64,000 nt of DNA from Sipunculus nudus (GCA_026874595.1 CM049318.1:47348456-47412455), one strand, 5' to 3'. Shown: positions 21,722 to 35,646, counted from the stretch's first letter. Numbers and translations: made by a program. The notes: generated from the sequence alone by a model not told the origin.

Positions 21722-23228
21722 CTGAACCCAACCGTAGTCATGGCCGATACCGAAAAGTCGACTTACTGAGCACAGCCGTAGTCATGGCCGATACCGAAAA
21801 GTCGACTTACTGAACACAACCGTAGTTATGTCGAAACCGAAAAGTCGACTTACTGAACACAACCGTAGTCATGGCCGATACCGAAAAGTCGACTTACTGA
21901 ACACAACCGTAGTCATGTCGAAACCAAATAGTCGACTTACTGAACACAACCGTAGTCATGGCCGATACCGAAAAGTCGACTTACTGAACACAACCGTAGT
22001 CATGGCCGATACCGAATAGTCGACTTACTGAACACAACCTTAATTATGGCCAATATAGCGAATAGTCGACTAACTAAACACAACCGTAATTTTGGCCAAT
22101 ATAGCAAATAGTCGACACACTAAACACAACCGTAATTATGGCCAATATAGCGAATAGTCGACTAACGAAACACAACCGTAATTTTGGCAACTATATAGCG
22201 AATAGTCGACTAACTAAACACAACCGTAATAATGGCCAATATACCGAATAGTCGAATAAATGAACACAATCGTAATTTTGGCCAATATACCGAATAGTCG
22301 ACTAACTAAATACAACCGTAATTATGGCCAATATAGCGAATAGTCGACAAACTAAACACAACCGTTATTATGGCCAATATACCGAATAGTCGACTTACTG
22401 AACACAACCGTAATTTTGGCCAATATAGCAAATAGTCGACTAACTAAACACAACCGTTATTATGGCCAATATACCGAATAGTCGACTTACTGAACACAAC
22501 CGTTATTATGGCCAATATACCGAATAGTCGACTTACTGAATACAACCGTAATAATGGCTAAAATAGCGAATAATCGACAAACTAAACACACCCGTAATAA
22601 TGGCTAATATAGCGAATGGTTGACTAACTGGACACAACAATTATTATGGCCAAAATACCGAATAGTCGACCTACTGAATACAACCGTAATTATGGTCAAT
22701 ATACCGAACAGTCAACTATCTGTTCACAACTGTTATTATGGCCAATATACGAATAGTCGGCTATCTGAACACAACCGTAATTATGGCCAATATACCGAAT
22801 AGTCGACTATCTGAACACTTCCGTAATTATGGCCAATATACCGAATAGTCGACTTACTGAATACAACCGTAATTATGGCCAATATACTGAATAGTCGACT
22901 ATCTGAACACAACCGTAATTATGGCCAATATACCGAATAGTCGACTATCTGAACACAACCGTTATTATGGCCAATTTACCGAATAGTCGACTATCTGAAC
23001 ACATCCGTTATTATTGCCAATATTCCGAATAGTCGACTTACTGAGGACAACCGTTATTATGGCCAATATACCGAATAGTCGACTTAATGAACACAACCTT
23101 AATTATGGCCAATATACTGAATAGACGACTATCTGAACACAACCGTAATAATGGCCAATATACCGAATAGTCGACTTAATGAACACAACCGAAATCATGA
23201 ACAATATACCGAATAGTCGACTTCGGAA
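21722..23228. repeat. Satellite, 44-47-bp unit, about 32 copies, GTCGAC in most units
   Basis: Unit built of CGAATAGTCGACTTACTGAA, CACAACCGTAATTATGG and CCAATATAC. The first seven or so units (to about 22030) are a subfamily with CATGGCCGATACCGAAAAG; the rest carry TATGGCCAATATAC(C)GAATAG. The switch is abrupt. Most units contain the palindrome GTCGAC. Length, homogeneity and frequent single-base differences indicate a true satellite block. There are no unique spacers, so this is not a CRISPR array. Confidence 0.95.
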
Positions 23229-26200
23229 CAAATATGTGTCGTCAGTATACACAGTCACACCTGGGAACTGGTAAAAACTGCTTTCTTTAAATGAAATCAT
23301 TGTAATCTGTTGCACTGTTGTTGTATCATTGCTTCTCTGTCTATAGTACACTAATAACTTCCTGCATGTACCATCTGTCTGTTATTAAACATTTATTTAA
23401 CATACAGGCTATTTATTGAACATTTTTACTGTTGTTTTACAAAAATAAAGACAATGTTCATTTGTATATTATTATATAAACATGAAGTATGTTGGTTTGT
23501 ACATAATAAAAATTACTGAAGCCAGATGGTGATGGTCCAGGCCGCACAAAATGAAACCCTTTAAAAGGTTGCGCCGCCTGAAAGGGGGGGGGGCCCCGCT
23601 AGGTTCCGCTTCTGCGACGAACAAGGTATGCATATTCCCGTTTCTTTCTTTAGAAAAAAGCTTTCTTGCCCTAAAACATACATTTAATTCATCCTCCATA
23701 TCTTCCTATAACATCAGTCTGGCCCTTATACGTCTTACAATAATAATACATGTAATCAGTCAAGATCTAAAATTTGAATGCCCCCGTGTTCTGTTCCAGT
23801 TCGCAAATGTAAACATCATCACTGACCAGGTCTTCAAGGTAATCATACCGATGTATGAATTTCTTGCCACGAGCACAGAACCACAAAATAAATGTAAAAA
23901 ATTGTAAATATCTTATTGGGACAGTATCTCCCTGACTCTCTTTTTTTTTTTTTTAACTTTTAGAATGAAAACAATCTTATTTAATACATCCCCCAAACAC
24001 GATAAATATATTCCTTTAAATTAAACCCTCATATTATCACTCTAACTAAAAAAATAGACAGATAAAGATAAACAGCGCAAAATAAAATGTATTAACAATA
24101 ATCATAGTCTAAGAGAAAAGAGAAAAACCATGCCAGGTATGTTTTTTTTTCATCCGGAGAAACGCCACGCAAAATTAATGCCTGCAATATTACAGTAATA
24201 ATTTATAAAGACAAGCTTAAAATCATTTTATATTGCATGTTTCATTTCTTTATGGTTGCTATTATAAATATTTACCGAACTTTAAAGAAACTTTTGAGAA
24301 GATACACTGTACCTCAACAAAGATAACTCTCACATTAACTGAGCAAAGGTACCCACTTTACAGAACATAGAGGTGAATACATTATCTAAACATAATAAAG
24401 GAATGAAAGAAATACGGCTGTCCCAAACTGCCCACTATATAATGATTTCCGCTATATAGAGGTTTCCGCTATATAGTGATGTCCGCTATACTGAGATGCC
24501 CTCTAAGAGAGATTCAACTTTAGAATAAAATGTTTATCAGAACCATTTATGGTCCATTGTATTTGTGTTAACAGCGTAAGTTTTTGTTTTGCAGATTTAA
24601 AACCTACGTTACTTTGTACCATTTTTACGACTATTTATGTTTTCTACATAAGGGCTTGGGTACTCTCAACAGCATGGCACCTATATACTCATCAATTACA
24701 CATATTACGTATAGTCAGCGGTAAAAGTATATCAAGGGTATGTACTTCTATTATCTTCAAGTCCCAAAACAAATATAAAAAATACACATGAAATTAGCGA
24801 ATTCCCTATAGTCAGTTCAACCACGTCAGGTTTAGGGCGGCCAGTACAAAAACGCCAGTATACTTCAGCTTTGTACCAGAAAATATCTTAAATGGTAAAA
24901 CATAAGGGACCAATTTATGTATGACGCCAGATGGATATATTTCTGTGTTGATGTAAGTTTCCATAGGCAGGGCCTACCATAAAAATATGCCAAATTAATG
25001 TGATTTTCAATTAAAAAATAGATATACCAAACATGTTTCATTTGCAGTCGTGGAAAGGAACATGAACAAATTTGACAGACACATATACAGGGCGGTAATT
25101 TGGTCTCTCTTATATTCTGAGAATATAAAAGGTGCTAATGAAAGAGTAGAGGTCACATTACAAGTCGTTTTAAGTTCGGAAATGGCAATTAGATAGTGGA
25201 ACTGACTGTAATAATGAATGTTAACTACATTATTTAAAAGAGAATAGACAAATGTCAACACCAGTGTTCTCCTTTTGTTCACTACATTGATTAATTTTGA
25301 ATCAGATTAATACCCTCACTTAGTTAAATAAAATGTTTCAAATGTACTTACGTGTGCAGACCGAGGGTGAAGCATCAGACAACACGGAGAGAAAGTGATG
25401 TGATTACAGCCTGGCTAACTCTCCAACAGCAAGATCCGAACTGTTAGATTGACTGGAAATCACATCAATCACGCTGCCAAGGCCGGTCAGTTGGACGGAC
25501 ATTGCTTTTGGCTTGTGTCCGTTCAGCAAGATAGACCAAACCAATGACCCAATAAGAGACGTCACAAGTCAGCCAAGGTACCGTTGGGTCCTGTACATAA
25601 CGGGCTTTATGAGAAATCTATAAATTGTATTTATAACAGAAAGCCTTTTCGGCTGGCATTGAGTATACTTAAATCAATACTTTTGTAATTATTAAAGTGA
25701 TGATTTTTGGATAGATTTCCGGACATAAGGACAGGTCTGTCAAGGACTGTCAAAGACAGATTTCTCCTCAGAGACTTTATAGCTTATATGTGAGCTATAG
25801 CGTCCGTCCGTCTAATAACACTGGCAAATTATCTCAGGCATGGCTATACAGATACTCCCAAAATTTGAAAATAGTTATGAAATGGGTAGGCTCCAAAGCA
25901 ATATGGGTGGCTCCACCTACATTTATGGTCACTTTATACGCATTTTTGTGTGTTATGGACCCCATAAGATATTGCACGCTTTTGAACTTTGTGACCTATT
26001 TAGCAATTATGAAAATTGGTCCTTTGGTTTGGTTCGTGCCCTTTTTCATTAAATTCAGACCGAACCAATAGTTTTTTCTCTGCATAGGCTGTAGGATTTC
26101 TCACTACATTTCGCACGTATATTTATCTTGGTTAAAGCATGTCACTCAGGTAATTTAGAGGCTTATCTCCACTTTTACCATTTAAGAGGTGTTTTAGACA

Positions 26201-26773
26201 CTTTCCGCCACTTCAGAATTAGAAGTCTTGAAAGTTCATACAAGCCTTTTTCATAGTCATCATTATTTATATAATTAAAGTAAACAGAACGTGCATCCAT
26301 CCCACATCCCACATCCTCTCCTATCTCCATGTAAACTTGAGCAAAACAAGATGACGTATTTGTTCAGAATCATCATGGACAGCTCATGATATTGACATTT
26401 TGATGGTTTCGGCGCCTCATTTTACATTTAGCCAAAGGCCTGCACCTGGTGATGTATCAGTTGTTCTCTGTCCACTGTAGGTTATTGTTTGCTTGGACTC
26501 AGGTTGTTGGCATTCCCTCAGTACTGTAACTGTTGTATTAATTGGGTCTGATCAAATTGTTTTTTTATCGATTCATAATATCTGTTCAGGTTTGTGGACT
26601 TCTCTTGGGTATGTGCAAACATTTTTTCCTTCAATTTTATTCGTTAATATTTCAAGTCTGTTGAAAGCCCTGGTTGATTGTGCATTCCTGTCAAAAGATA
26701 CCTAGTTTTCCGGTTTGTATATTACTATCAGTTTTACATGTGATGGAAGAAAATAATTACTATTCAGTATTTG
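23229..26773. other. Non-coding DNA, nothing secure
   Basis: The longest frame (23551-23907, plus, 118 codons) has a Gly-rich start next to a poly-G run and no domain, so I leave it out. Near 24430-24500 there is a short tract of repeated CCGCTATATAG blocks. Nothing else was recognised. Confidence 0.45.
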
Positions 26774-27000
26774 TGGAGCGTAGTGGCGTAATGGTTAAGG
26801 GCACTGGACTTGTGACCGCAAGATTGTGGGTTCCCGTCCCGTTCTGACCGCCGTCTGCGCTAAGACTCTCAGGCAATGTCTTTACCACAAGGGTGGGCTC
26901 TCTCGACCCAGAAGTGAATGGGTACTGGTCAAGGGAGAAGGGTAATATAGAACGAATAATCTTCTAGCGCCTGATATGGCAGCTTGGGGTGTATGCTCCC
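26774..27000 (+). mobile_element. tRNA-derived SINE-like element
   Basis: A tRNA-like head with A box TGGCGTAATGG (26784-26794) and B box GGTTCCCGTCC (26829-26839), spaced as in tRNA. A conserved-looking GC-rich body follows (TCAGGCAATGTCTTTACC..., GGGTGGGCTCTCTCGACCC). There is no poly-A tail or clear TSD, so the right edge is approximate. It differs from the SINE at 17 kb in both head and body. Confidence 0.65.
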
Positions 27001-27624
27001 AAGGGAGCCGAGAAAAGCTACAAGAATGAACAGGACCGACAGATCAGAAAGGCAAAGTGTAAAGTCGGATGAGACAGACATCGTCCGTGATATCAGACTA
27101 TAAACCCCCACTTTTACCTTTTATCTGTTAGTATAAACAAGAAAATGTGTAGAGATGACAAAATCCTAAAAATGTACACACCATTCATTAGTCCTGTATC
27201 TGTTTCCAGGGCTGTACTTTATCATCCTTTATTGTAGTAGGATCACTCTGTTTTCTTGAAACCACCTGGATGGCTCCATCCTGAATACTTTTGTTAATTA
27301 TGCTTAACCTCATTGTTAATTCCTTAACTCATTTTATATGTTACGATCTTAAGAATATATCTGGAGTATGTGTAAATAGATGTTTCTGAGAATGGAGGTT
27401 CACGATACTGAAAAATAAATGTCATTCCTAGAGTATAAGTCCGATATTTTTATAACAGTTGTTGAGCTATAGGCTTCAGAAAGAACAATAGCAAATTGTT
27501 TTCATATATGTATCCGCTTTTTTCGACAGATACAAATACAAATATAAACCACAATGTCAACTCCATTACAAGCCTTTATTTTCTAAAATATTCATTGATA
27601 ATGCATATGAAAACGGTAATTCCA
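27001..27624. other. Non-coding DNA
   Basis: No gene or element recognised. Confidence 0.45.
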
Positions 27625-27811
27625 TCCAAACTACACAACAAAAGGCTGATATATAATTTTGAAGAGAATAACATCTAAAATACACAACAATAGGCTGATA
27701 TATAATTTTTAAAGGGAATAACATCTAAACTACACAACAATAGGCTGATATATAATTTTGAAGAGAATAACATCTAAACTACACAACAATAGGCTGATAT
27801 ATAATTTTGAT
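27625..27811. repeat. Minisatellite, 49-50-bp unit, about 3.8 copies
   Basis: Units of CTAAACTACACAACAATAGG, CTGATATATAATTTTG and AAGAGAATAACAT, nearly identical. Confidence 0.92.
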
Positions 27812-28129
27812 AAAAAATAAGTACTTGTTGACTTAAGACCACTATGGTTATTTATTAGCTAGCGTGCAAGAGTCAAAAGAGTACAGGACAAATTTATCTT
27901 AGCCTGCGTAATGCTACCTGTTTTGATTAAATATGTCCACAGGCTAACACAAGACCACCTGCAGGTAGAATTTTGTCCTTTGCATGAATTTATGTTCCAA
28001 CAGCTTGTTATATATTTTTAACTAAAAACAAATGCACAAAACATTCAGCATTAGCCAAATACAGAACTGTTTTCATTCAGAGGTATTGATTCTTAAATAA
28101 AATGAAATAGAAATAGAGATTCACAACTT

Positions 28130-28605
28130 GAGATGAACTTTCGAATACAAAAATTGAGATTACCTTTTGAATTCAAAACTTGAGATGACCTATCGAATTA
28201 AAAAAATTCAGATGACCTTTCGAAGTCACAACTAGAGTTGACCTTTCAAATTCACAACTTGAGTATGACATTTCAAACTCACAACTTGAGTATGACCTTT
28301 TGAATTCAAAAACTTGAGTATGCCCTTTCAAATTCACAACTTGAGTATGACCTTTCGAAATCACAATTTGAGTTGACCTTTCGAATTCACAACTACAGTA
28401 TGACGTTTTGAATTCACAACTTGAGTATGACTTTTCGAATTCACAACTTGAGTATAAACTTTCGAATTCACAACTTAATTGAGTCTGACCTTTCGAAATT
28501 ACAATTTGAGATGACCTTTCGAATTCACAACTTGAGTATGACCTTTCGAAATCACAATTTGAGATGACCTTTTGAAATCACAACATGAGTATGACCTTTC
28601 AAATT
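28130..28605. repeat. Minisatellite, about 27-bp unit, about 17 copies
   Basis: Units of CTTGAGTATGACCTTTCGAA and TTCACAA, with frequent 1-2-base indels. Short minus-strand frames here are by-products. Confidence 0.92.
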
Positions 28606-28727
28606 TTCGTTTAAAAAATGTACCACTGTGTCAAGGACAAAACTACTCATACCATCTAGCCATCGGCTGTCTGTTAAAATAAACCACGGAGACCATAATC
28701 TTGCATTAACTCAAGATCTAGGCTCTC

Positions 28728-28990
28728 TATAATATTTCGGATGTTGGCTTACTGGTTGCAATATCTCAGATTTAGGCTTACTGGTTGTAATATCTCAGAT
28801 TTAGGCTTACTGGTTGTAATATCTCAGATTTAGGCTTACTGGTTGTAATATCTCAGATTTAGGCTTACCGGTTGTAATATCTCAGATTTAGGCTTACTGG
28901 TTGTAATATCTCAGATTTAGGCTTACTGGTTATAATATTTGAGATCTTGGCTTACTTGTTATAATATTCCATGTCTAGACTACTTCGTTA
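28728..28990. repeat. Minisatellite, 29-bp unit, about 8-9 copies
   Basis: Units of ATCTCAGATTTAGGCTTACT and GGTTGTAAT. The central six copies are almost identical and the right edge decays to about 28990. Confidence 0.92.
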
Positions 28991-30697
28991 TAATAACTCA
29001 GATCCTCATTCACTGCAATTATTCAAATTATTATTTCGGGTAAGTGGTGGTTAGTGGGGGAATGGGTATGCGACTTTACACAGTATATTTTGCCATTTAC
29101 CAAAATTAAACATATTCTAACACATCTTTCATGAAAACATCATCCATGGGAGAAGTGAACATGAATTATTAATTATTAAAATTAATTAACATACTTTGAC
29201 TTAAGCTCTTAATTTGGTGATAAAATAACGTAATTTCAGAATTCTCTTAATCATCTTAACAGCAGAATCCAATTAGATGCTTGATAATAACCCAAGTGGC
29301 AATTCATCAGCAGTGACCAGACGGAGGCAGAGCTTAGCGGGCCGTCCTTCATGACCAAATGATTTTCTCAGAATCCACTTTTCTTTTTTATAAGAAATCT
29401 AACGGGGACTTAAAAGTTATTGTGTTGGAAGTGTGGTTAATAATTCTATTACGTGTTGCTCAAAAATCATTATTAACCTTCATTAACTTTCTAAACTGAT
29501 ACAATTAACACAGTCGCATCTATAGATCATTCAGCCTAATAGACCCGGGTTCCGAGTTAGCCACACAAATGCGACTGGTTTGAACAAAAGGACGGCTAAC
29601 TAAGTAGTAAGCGAGTTTTGTGGCCCGACTCGGTTTGCAAAATGTCGGCTGGCTTAAACTGACCTGAAAGGCTATTCATTTGACGATGTTACAAAGTATC
29701 AATTTTATCTAAACAAGTTATCTATATTGAGTGTGATATATTGCATCCATTTTACATTTAACTAGTTTGTAATTAAATATCGAGTACAGTTTATCCTGGT
29801 GGTTTCATACTTCAACAATCACACCATCACAATCATTTCCTTTAAGCAAAAAGAAACAACGGGGAAAAACCTGTACATTTGATTCGGGCATTTTTAATTT
29901 TAAAAGATGTATCTTTTAGATAATTTTTTTCTCAAGCCAGACTGAGCTGCACAAAATCGGCTAACTTTGGCTTAATGAAATATCGGCGGCTCCTGATAAA
30001 ACTCGGCTGGCTCGGCTTATTCTTAACTCGGCTGGGGGCGGCGCAAAATGGTGGCGGCGCCGGACTCTACAGCCTAACTGTGATTTCAGTCATTTATTAT
30101 AAGTGGAAATGTAACTTGTTGACCGAAAATAACAGTGCTGTCTGTTCAGTTGGACTTCAACGAACCAATAAGTCAGATGTTCTTTTACATTCAGCAGTTA
30201 TTGGTAGAAGAAAACAAATAGTTCAATAATATCTGTTATCTCGGGACACCAGTTATTGACAAAGAAGCCGGTATAAAAATATTGACTAGAGGCAAAAAAC
30301 TGGAATCGAGCATAGGAAATTAATCATGTTGGTATTTGTTTGAAAGGAAATGTGTAAAATTCATTCAAATACCCGCGTCAGTGCACTAATATTTGTAAAC
30401 GTTCACCGTACCAGCGGCCCACCTTAAGGCACAATATGAAAGCTGATGAAGAAGCGCGGTTTCGATGTATGATGCGCGAATTTTCTGCCTGTGCTACCAG
30501 TCTGTGGTCTTTTTATACCTCCAACAGGTGGCGGGAGGTATTATATAAGACTTCAACCCCGGTTTGTTTGTCAGCAAATTTACGAAAAAAAGTTCTACAC
30601 ATTGTTTTGCAATTTTGTGGATAGTTAGAAAACATACAAGGAACGATCCATGAATTTTTTTTTTCAGGGAACTGGATCACATTATATATATATATAT
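28991..30697. other. Non-coding DNA with CTCGGCTGGCTCGG-rich patches
   Basis: No gene. Patches at 29540-29660 and 29940-30065 share TCGGCT/GGCTAACT-type words and may be pieces of one dispersed repeat, with a (TA) tract at 30683-30697. Confidence 0.4.
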
Positions 30698-30815
30698 TGT
30701 TACGGGGTGACATAAAAGCGGACCGAACTTTACGCCGGACTTGTGCGCCACCGACCTGGGTTCGACTCCCGGATCGGCCCAGGATTTTTCCGCTCAACAA
30801 TTTGCCTTCGTAACA
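30698..30815 (+). mobile_element. TGTTACG/CGTAACA mini-element, copy 2
   Basis: 118 bp with the same ends as 19585-19740, inserted in a (TA)n tract (ATATAT on both sides). It lacks about 38 internal bases that hold the A-box-like sequence in copy 1 but retains GGGTTCGACTCC, whose flanks CTGGG and CCCGG form a T-arm-like stem. This copy therefore could not have a complete internal RNA polymerase III promoter. Confidence 0.75.
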
Positions 30816-31960
30816 ATATATATTTCTATCTATATATATTATTCTAAAGCTACCTTTCCGTTGTCACATACGGCTATATTTGTTTGGTAGACGTAGAGGC
30901 AGAGCCACTGTTAGAGAGGTACAACCGATGAATGAATCTGGTGAAGCCTGATACACGTTTCTCCCTGTGCTTTATACGAAACGTACACATATATCAAAAC
31001 AATCTGCTGAATGAGTACGAAAGCATCCAGTACATGTAGCTCATGTTTGGTGTTCATGTGTCATTTGGTTTAAACGTTTTTATTTTACTTCCTGCGCTAA
31101 TATGAGTTCTCTCCATTTTTTAGCAGTGAGCTCAAAAGATATTTTATCATAGCTTCTTTTACTCACAAAGTAATCCCACGTTGGGTGAATTATTATTCAT
31201 TTTATTTTTACATTGCAAGATGCAACAATAATGTAACACTGACATTATACTAAATATTATCTGCCACATTAAATCAACATATGCCTAAAGTTATCAGAGA
31301 TCAGCCTTATAAAAAATAATGACAGTCTTGAGAATTGGAACCGCATTGGCGGAGGTCTGCGTTCCCTAAGCACATTCTAGTTTATTGGATATGATCCTAA
31401 TAGAACCATGGTAATTGTTTTGGTTCAACGCGCCCACCCTGGCATTAAAAGACATTATATGTTTTGGTGCATGCATGGCTCGAAACGTGCATATTTCACA
31501 TGTACATCCCAATAGATTCATATGCTTCGGCCATTGAAGCACAAGTTTCAACAAAAGCACCGCAAACGTGCATAATACACCCGTCTTATGTCTTGTGACC
31601 TCTGACCTCATTAAATGTGTGTGAATTTTGCCGAAAATTAAATCAAGCCCATAAACTGTTTTCGTTGATATTTATAATGAGTTTCATGAATATCCATCAG
31701 ACTTCGGGTAAGTCATCACGGCGCGACCGAAGTCCCTTGACCTCTGAACTAATTAAATATGCATGTTTTTTTTCTATGCATGTTTAAAGCCTCCAGTTCC
31801 CGTTAACATTACACCTACACCTAGGTGCAGACTTGTAGATATGTTTATGGGTGTTTTTACGACAAAAACATATTTTCAAAGACATATTTTGAACTGAACT
31901 TATATACATAGATTTAAATTATAAAGGTCCAGATAAAAAGAGCTTGATATTCTTGCACTG
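30816..31960. other. Non-coding DNA, nothing recognised
   Basis: Short frames only. Confidence 0.45.
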
Positions 31961-32590
31961 GACACGCTGACCTCCTGGAGTATTACTAAGTATGACACGC
32001 TGACCTCCTGGAGTATTACTAAGTATGACACGCTGACCTCCTGGAGTATTACTAAGTATGACACGCTAACCTCCTGGAGTATTACTAAGTATGACACGCT
32101 TACCTCCTGGAGTATTACTAAGTATGACACGCTAACCTCCTGGAGTATTACTAAGTATGACACGCTAACCTCCTGGAGTATTACTAAGTATGACACGCTA
32201 ACCTCCTGGAGTATTACTAAGTATGACACGCTGACCTCCTGGAGTATTACTAAGTATGACACGCTAACCTCCTGGAGTATTACTAAGTATGACACGCTAA
32301 CCTCCTGGAGTATTACTAAGTATGACACGCTAACCTCCTGGAGTATTACTAAGTATGACACGCTAACCTCCTGGAGTATTACTAAGTATGACACGCTAAC
32401 CTCCTGGAGTATTACTAAGTATGACACGCTAACCTCCTGGAGTATTACTAAGTATGACACGCTAACCTCCTGGAGTATTACTAAGTATGACACGCTAACC
32501 TCCTGGAGTATTACTAAGTATGACACGCTAACCTCCTGGAGTATCACTAAGTATGACACGCTTTACCTCCTGGAGTATTACTAAGTATGA
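31961..32590. repeat. Highly homogeneous minisatellite, 33-bp unit, 19 copies
   Basis: Units of CCTCCTGGAGTATTACTAAG and TATGACACGCTAA, mostly identical; the main variant is CTAACC versus CTGACC or CTTACC. Because the period is 33, the minus strand stays open for 219 codons and would encode SVSYLVILQEV about 18 times. I do not call it a gene: there is no non-repeat domain, and third-position changes are not favoured. Confidence 0.95.
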
Positions 32591-35500
32591 CATGAAACTT
32601 TTGCGCGCATTCAGTTTCAGCGAATCAAGGATATCTCGCGAAAATTACATGCTCGCAAAAATTCCGGTTCTACAGTATTAAATACATAGGAAGTTATAGA
32701 TTTTCATCACAACAACCCCTATCCTGGGATCGAGATCTGCAGATTTTCTAAGCCTGGATGGTGTATAAAAAACTGCTCTCACAATGAAAATTGCAGCACA
32801 TCTACCTTATAAGCCCGGTGCCATATATAATATGTAGATTTGGGAATTTAAAGGTTATATAGATTTTGAAACTCTGTGATTCTAAGGATGATGTAAATAC
32901 GTAATCTTTAATATATTTTGCCATATGATTGACTCTCAAAAGGTACAGGGGACCGTATATAATTTGCATTAATAATTCTATAATTGGCATAAGAATGAAC
33001 AGTCTGGATATAACGTTTTGATCAAGAAAAATGGAATGAAGAACTGTTTTAATGTAAATTAAATATCACGCACTTGTTGACCCCTCTGAAATTGATCTTA
33101 CTCTTATCACTCTTATTAGTTATTATCTTTAGAAGTGCTTCCATGCGATATATAGCAAATTGAAAATCACGAGGAAAATATGTAAATCATATTTATCAAT
33201 TTATAGTGTGTACAGGATAGCCAATTTTGCTATATGTTTAGCTGTTTTTCAATTGTTTTCTCGGTCCAGTAGCACGCACTCTTGATGTAGCCTGATGTAA
33301 AATATATCACACAAATTGATCTGGAACAAAGTCATATCTAACACATACAGCGTAATACAGGAAAAGAATAAAAAATACCTTTATACACATATAGACATGT
33401 AGCCTGTACATAAAAGACCATAGAATTAAAATTGAAAAGTACCTATTTAATCTGAAGTAAATAAGAGCACTTTTGAAAATAATCAGTTACGTCTTTTGAC
33501 AAAAAATTACAGACAGGTTCGCAAATAAAATAGCGATACCTTTATAATCTGTTTAATAAATAACGTAATGGATCGTTTCTGTCCACGCTCATAGTTGCGA
33601 TTAAATTTTTAGAGTTTTTAATTATAAGGTTTAAAATCAGTGCCTAAACCTGATATTCAATAATCAAAGATTAGAATTTAGTATTTAAAATATAAACCGG
33701 TAAAACCTGACTGAGAAGGATGAGTAGTCCTTATTTTGAATTGATTTTTTTGCCTAATAATTGAACCTGCTATCGCTATAGTCAAAGTAGAGTAGATTTC
33801 TTACACCGAAGAGTTAGGTGCTCTCAACTGTATGTAATATTACAGCAATTTTAAATGGTATTAAGATGAAGTAACCGTGTCTTTTATTTTGCTTAAATAA
33901 CATTACTGTGGATTTCATAGAATATAAGAATGATAGTGATCATGGAACCACTTTCAAACAATGCAAATTCGTTTTTGAAGTTGGTTTAACGGTATAGATA
34001 CAGGAGGTGATAACACAGGTATAACGGAGATTTCTTCACTTCAGCATAGATAATCCAAACCTCCCTAAATTGACAATGAAAGTCAGCATGCAAAGTTTTA
34101 AGTAAATAAAAAATATGTGAACCATCACTGTTAATTTCATTTTGTTGTCAATGAAAAAGGGAGAAAGAGACACAGAAACATTCTAAAACGAACATTGAAA
34201 ATCTAGTTCACTTTGACAACGTCAGTTTGGAGAATTAATTAGAAATTTCTTAATTTATTATTAATAATACATAAAAATATTAAAAAAACTTAGGGCTTAT
34301 TCATGACCTTTAATCCAGTGGAAACCATATATATTGGAATATTTTCCATGGTAGATACTCAAGCAAACCGTTTAATTTCATCAGGGAACATAATACCTAG
34401 AACTTCTTATTTTCCAATATTTTGACAAAGCAGGGTACATTAATGTTAATCACAACATCGATTTTCAAAAACTAGAATGCTAACGGGTTTAAATAATACC
34501 ACTTTCAGCTTGTTCTGCTTCCGGTTGGGATGGTCCTAATTCTACCGACCTTTGCCGCTGCAATATGGTGTGCCAAAAGAGTGGTCCGCGTGACTTGCCG
34601 CCGTTTATTTTTGGCCATTTTAATTAAACTGGATGGACAAACAGCGCCACTGAACGGTTGAATTAACATAAAGCCCTGCGGCAGTGGTCTACAGTCGACA
34701 GTCATGTATTTATGTCGCAGCACTTTGAATTAGTATATCTGTCCATGGACATGTGGTCACAACTGATACCGACGGTGAAGCACCCAGCTCGGCGTGCTGG
34801 CCAAAATCTCAGCTTGAGACGCAAGGGCTCGACTCATGCTATACGAGTGTAAAGTCAATATTAGTATACCCAGGATAATGTGCTGTCAAATATAGAATGT
34901 ACTCCCTACATATAAATAACCACTTATCAGATCAGTTGTGGACATTTTAGTGAATAAATCTGGCTTTATTCCATGACCCTTCCTTTGATATTACGGCTAG
35001 ACAGTGTTATACAGGACAAGATCGATGTCAGGTGTACTTAAATATGGAGCGAGTTGGGGTTTTGTTTCCGGATAGAGTTACAGCTTCTTGTACCACACTG
35101 ATTCACATGTCCAAGGAAGTCTAGGTCAAGTTATGACTTAATAGCCGGAAGTCTAGGTCATGTTATGGCTTACCGGAAGTCAACAGGCGATGAATTTAGG
35201 AACAATTTAGAGAAAAGATTTCCTTTATTTTCAATGTAATTTTAATCGCACTCTATCGCCTCTTTCGATTTTGTATTTTGATATCGCTATTATTTACCAG
35301 AAATGGACATAAAAATTTAGCAGACACAGTAACTTTTATCAAAAGTCTTGATCAATGATACTGTCACAAAACACATTTGATTATACCATTTTTTAATGTA
35401 CCCATCATCTCGTTCATAAAAGAATGTATCCTTGTTTGGATGTGAGTGTGATGGCTTTGTCGCTAGGGCTGTATCAGTATAGCAATATATCGATACGAAT

Positions 35501-35600
35501 CGATACGCAACGTCGATACGGTTACTTTGCACGTGCATGTTGTATTGGTCGTATGGAGGAAAAATATGACTGCTAACAATTATGGATACAAATTTAAGTT
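32591..35600. other. Non-coding DNA, nothing recognised
   Basis: AT-rich with no element ends or arrays found, apart from a short local direct repeat near 35110-35170 (GGAAGTCTAGGTCA twice). A GC-richer patch at 34510-34720 has no recognised product. Confidence 0.45.
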
Positions 35601-35615
35601 AAACTATAAACTAAA

Positions 35616-35646
<31 letters not shown>

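Noticed and set aside
21722-23228. CRISPR-like array
   Set aside because: Units follow head to tail with no unique spacers, and the genome is eukaryotic.
23551-23907. 118-codon plus-strand frame
   Set aside because: Starts at a poly-G/low-complexity stretch; no recognised domain, and the opposite strand is open too.
31900-32559. 219-codon minus-strand open frame
   Set aside because: It is a 33-bp tandem array read in frame; there is no domain and no coding signature outside the repeat.
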